From contig CAQUWW010000076.1 in the NCBI GenBank assembly GCA_948896875.1, positions 1 through 14,523 on the forward strand: a stretch of 14,523 nt of DNA, read 5' to 3'. Below are positions 14,329 through 14,523 of the stretch, in pieces. The DNA is from an uncultured Acetatifactor sp. Lineage in GTDB: Bacteria; Bacillota; Clostridia; Lachnospirales; Lachnospiraceae. Position 1 is the first letter of the stretch, and the number at the start of each line of letters is the position of its first letter. The notes under the pieces are model-generated. The model was not told the DNA's origin. It did not search any database and saw only the letters and a list, made by a program, of their open reading frames with translations. Both the position numbers and the translations under genes were made by a program.

Positions 14329-14348
14329 CCAGACGCCGGAGCGTCAGG
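14329..14348. terminator. weak hairpin between convergent gltD and pdxT
   Basis: CCAGACGC, loop CGGA, then GCGTCAGG forms seven pairs with one A-A mismatch. It overlaps the pdxT stop codon. On the - strand a T-rich stretch (TATTTCGTATTTTTTC) follows a few bases later, so it may weakly end pdxT. There is no T-tract on the + strand. The rest of 14151-14328 shows no gene. Confidence 0.35.
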
Positions 14349-14523
14349 TTCCGCCCACCATCCGCAGAAAAAGCTTATGAATCCGCACATCTTCATCCAG
14401 CTCCGGATGAAAGGCAGTGACCAGCTGATTCCCCTGCCTGGCCGCCACAATGCGGCCGTCCACCCGGGCCAGGATTTCTGTGCCTTTCCGGGCAGAGGCG
14501 ATATAGGGAGCCCGGATGAAGGT
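14344..14523 (-). CDS. pdxT: PdxT, glutaminase subunit of pyridoxal 5'-phosphate synthase (C-terminal part)
   Basis: The last 59 codons of a - strand gene run in from the right edge to TGA at 14346-14344. The peptide has TFIRAPYIAS at its start, VDGRIVAARQGN in the middle and AFHPELDED further on. This is the C-terminal part of the SNO/PdxT class I amidotransferases, and the His and Glu of FHPEL are the last two members of the catalytic triad. PdxT frees ammonia from glutamine and passes it to PdxS for vitamin B6 synthesis. PdxS and the nucleophilic Cys half lie outside the window. The fragment is read in frame to its natural stop, so the truncation is only the window edge. Confidence 0.85.
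   Translation of the reverse strand, partial: TFIRAPYIASARKGTEILARVDGRIVAARQGNQLVTAFHPELDEDVRIHKLFLRMVGGT

Noticed and set aside
14193..14420. 75-codon + strand frame after gltD
   Set aside because: It overlaps the - strand pdxT end, which has clear family motifs, and has no credible start.

Overview
The window looks like a stretch of chromosome from a Gram-positive clostridium, most likely a Lachnospiraceae member. The reasons are the moderate G+C, strong AGGAGG-type ribosome binding sites, sigma-A promoters, the clostridial type of GltB/GltD, a GreA paralog, a lineage-typical ABC-F protein and a MraY paralog. This placement is inferred from gene content and protein character; no search was run. 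All complete genes are on the + strand. A partial pdxT enters from the right edge on the - strand.

Layout. (1) 1-623 has no convincing long gene. It is a leader with a 22-bp dyad, a sigma-A promoter (138-166), a three-codon minicistron MRK, a small hairpin, a textbook intrinsic terminator (457-487) and a long bulged hairpin (507-595) that ends just before the ribosome binding site. It controls (2) a P-loop kinase-like protein (624-1421) that overlaps an ABC-F ATPase (1409-3157). The layout suggests a translation- or antibiotic-sensing attenuator, but the inducer is unknown. (3) 3278-6327 holds a stand-alone MraY-type transferase, a GreA-family factor and a 501-residue fusion of a HAD phosphatase to a CPBP membrane protease. 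The last two abut with no gap. (4) 6467-7291 is a family 2 glycosyltransferase. (5) 7292-7959 is a 668-bp gap. It contains the collapsed remains of a YhcG/DUF1016-type PDDEXK nuclease gene with three 39-nt tandem repeats, followed by the gltB promoter and a terminator-like hairpin at the predicted 5' end of the transcript. (6) 7960-14150 is gltB and gltD, the two subunits of NADPH-dependent glutamate synthase, separated by a second long bulged hairpin bracketed by a 16-bp direct repeat. (7) 14344-14523 is the C-terminal end of pdxT, convergent with gltD.

How it fits together. GltB and GltD make one enzyme that turns glutamine and 2-oxoglutarate into two glutamates. PdxT is also a glutamine amidotransferase, but it belongs to vitamin B6 synthesis. 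MraY, the HAD-CPBP protein and the GT2 enzyme are membrane- or envelope-associated but do not form an obvious single pathway.

The most unusual signal is non-coding. The hairpins at 507-595 and 12535-12629 have different sequences but nearly the same architecture: an outer stem of 20-21 bp, a 9-nt bulge on the 3' side, an inner stem and an apical loop. Each is followed at once by GGAACT, then AATAAAG and the ribosome binding site of a gene. They may belong to an undescribed family of structured leader RNA or small palindromic mobile element. A separate block of about 43 nt is shared by the leaders of the kinase/ABC-F operon and gltB.
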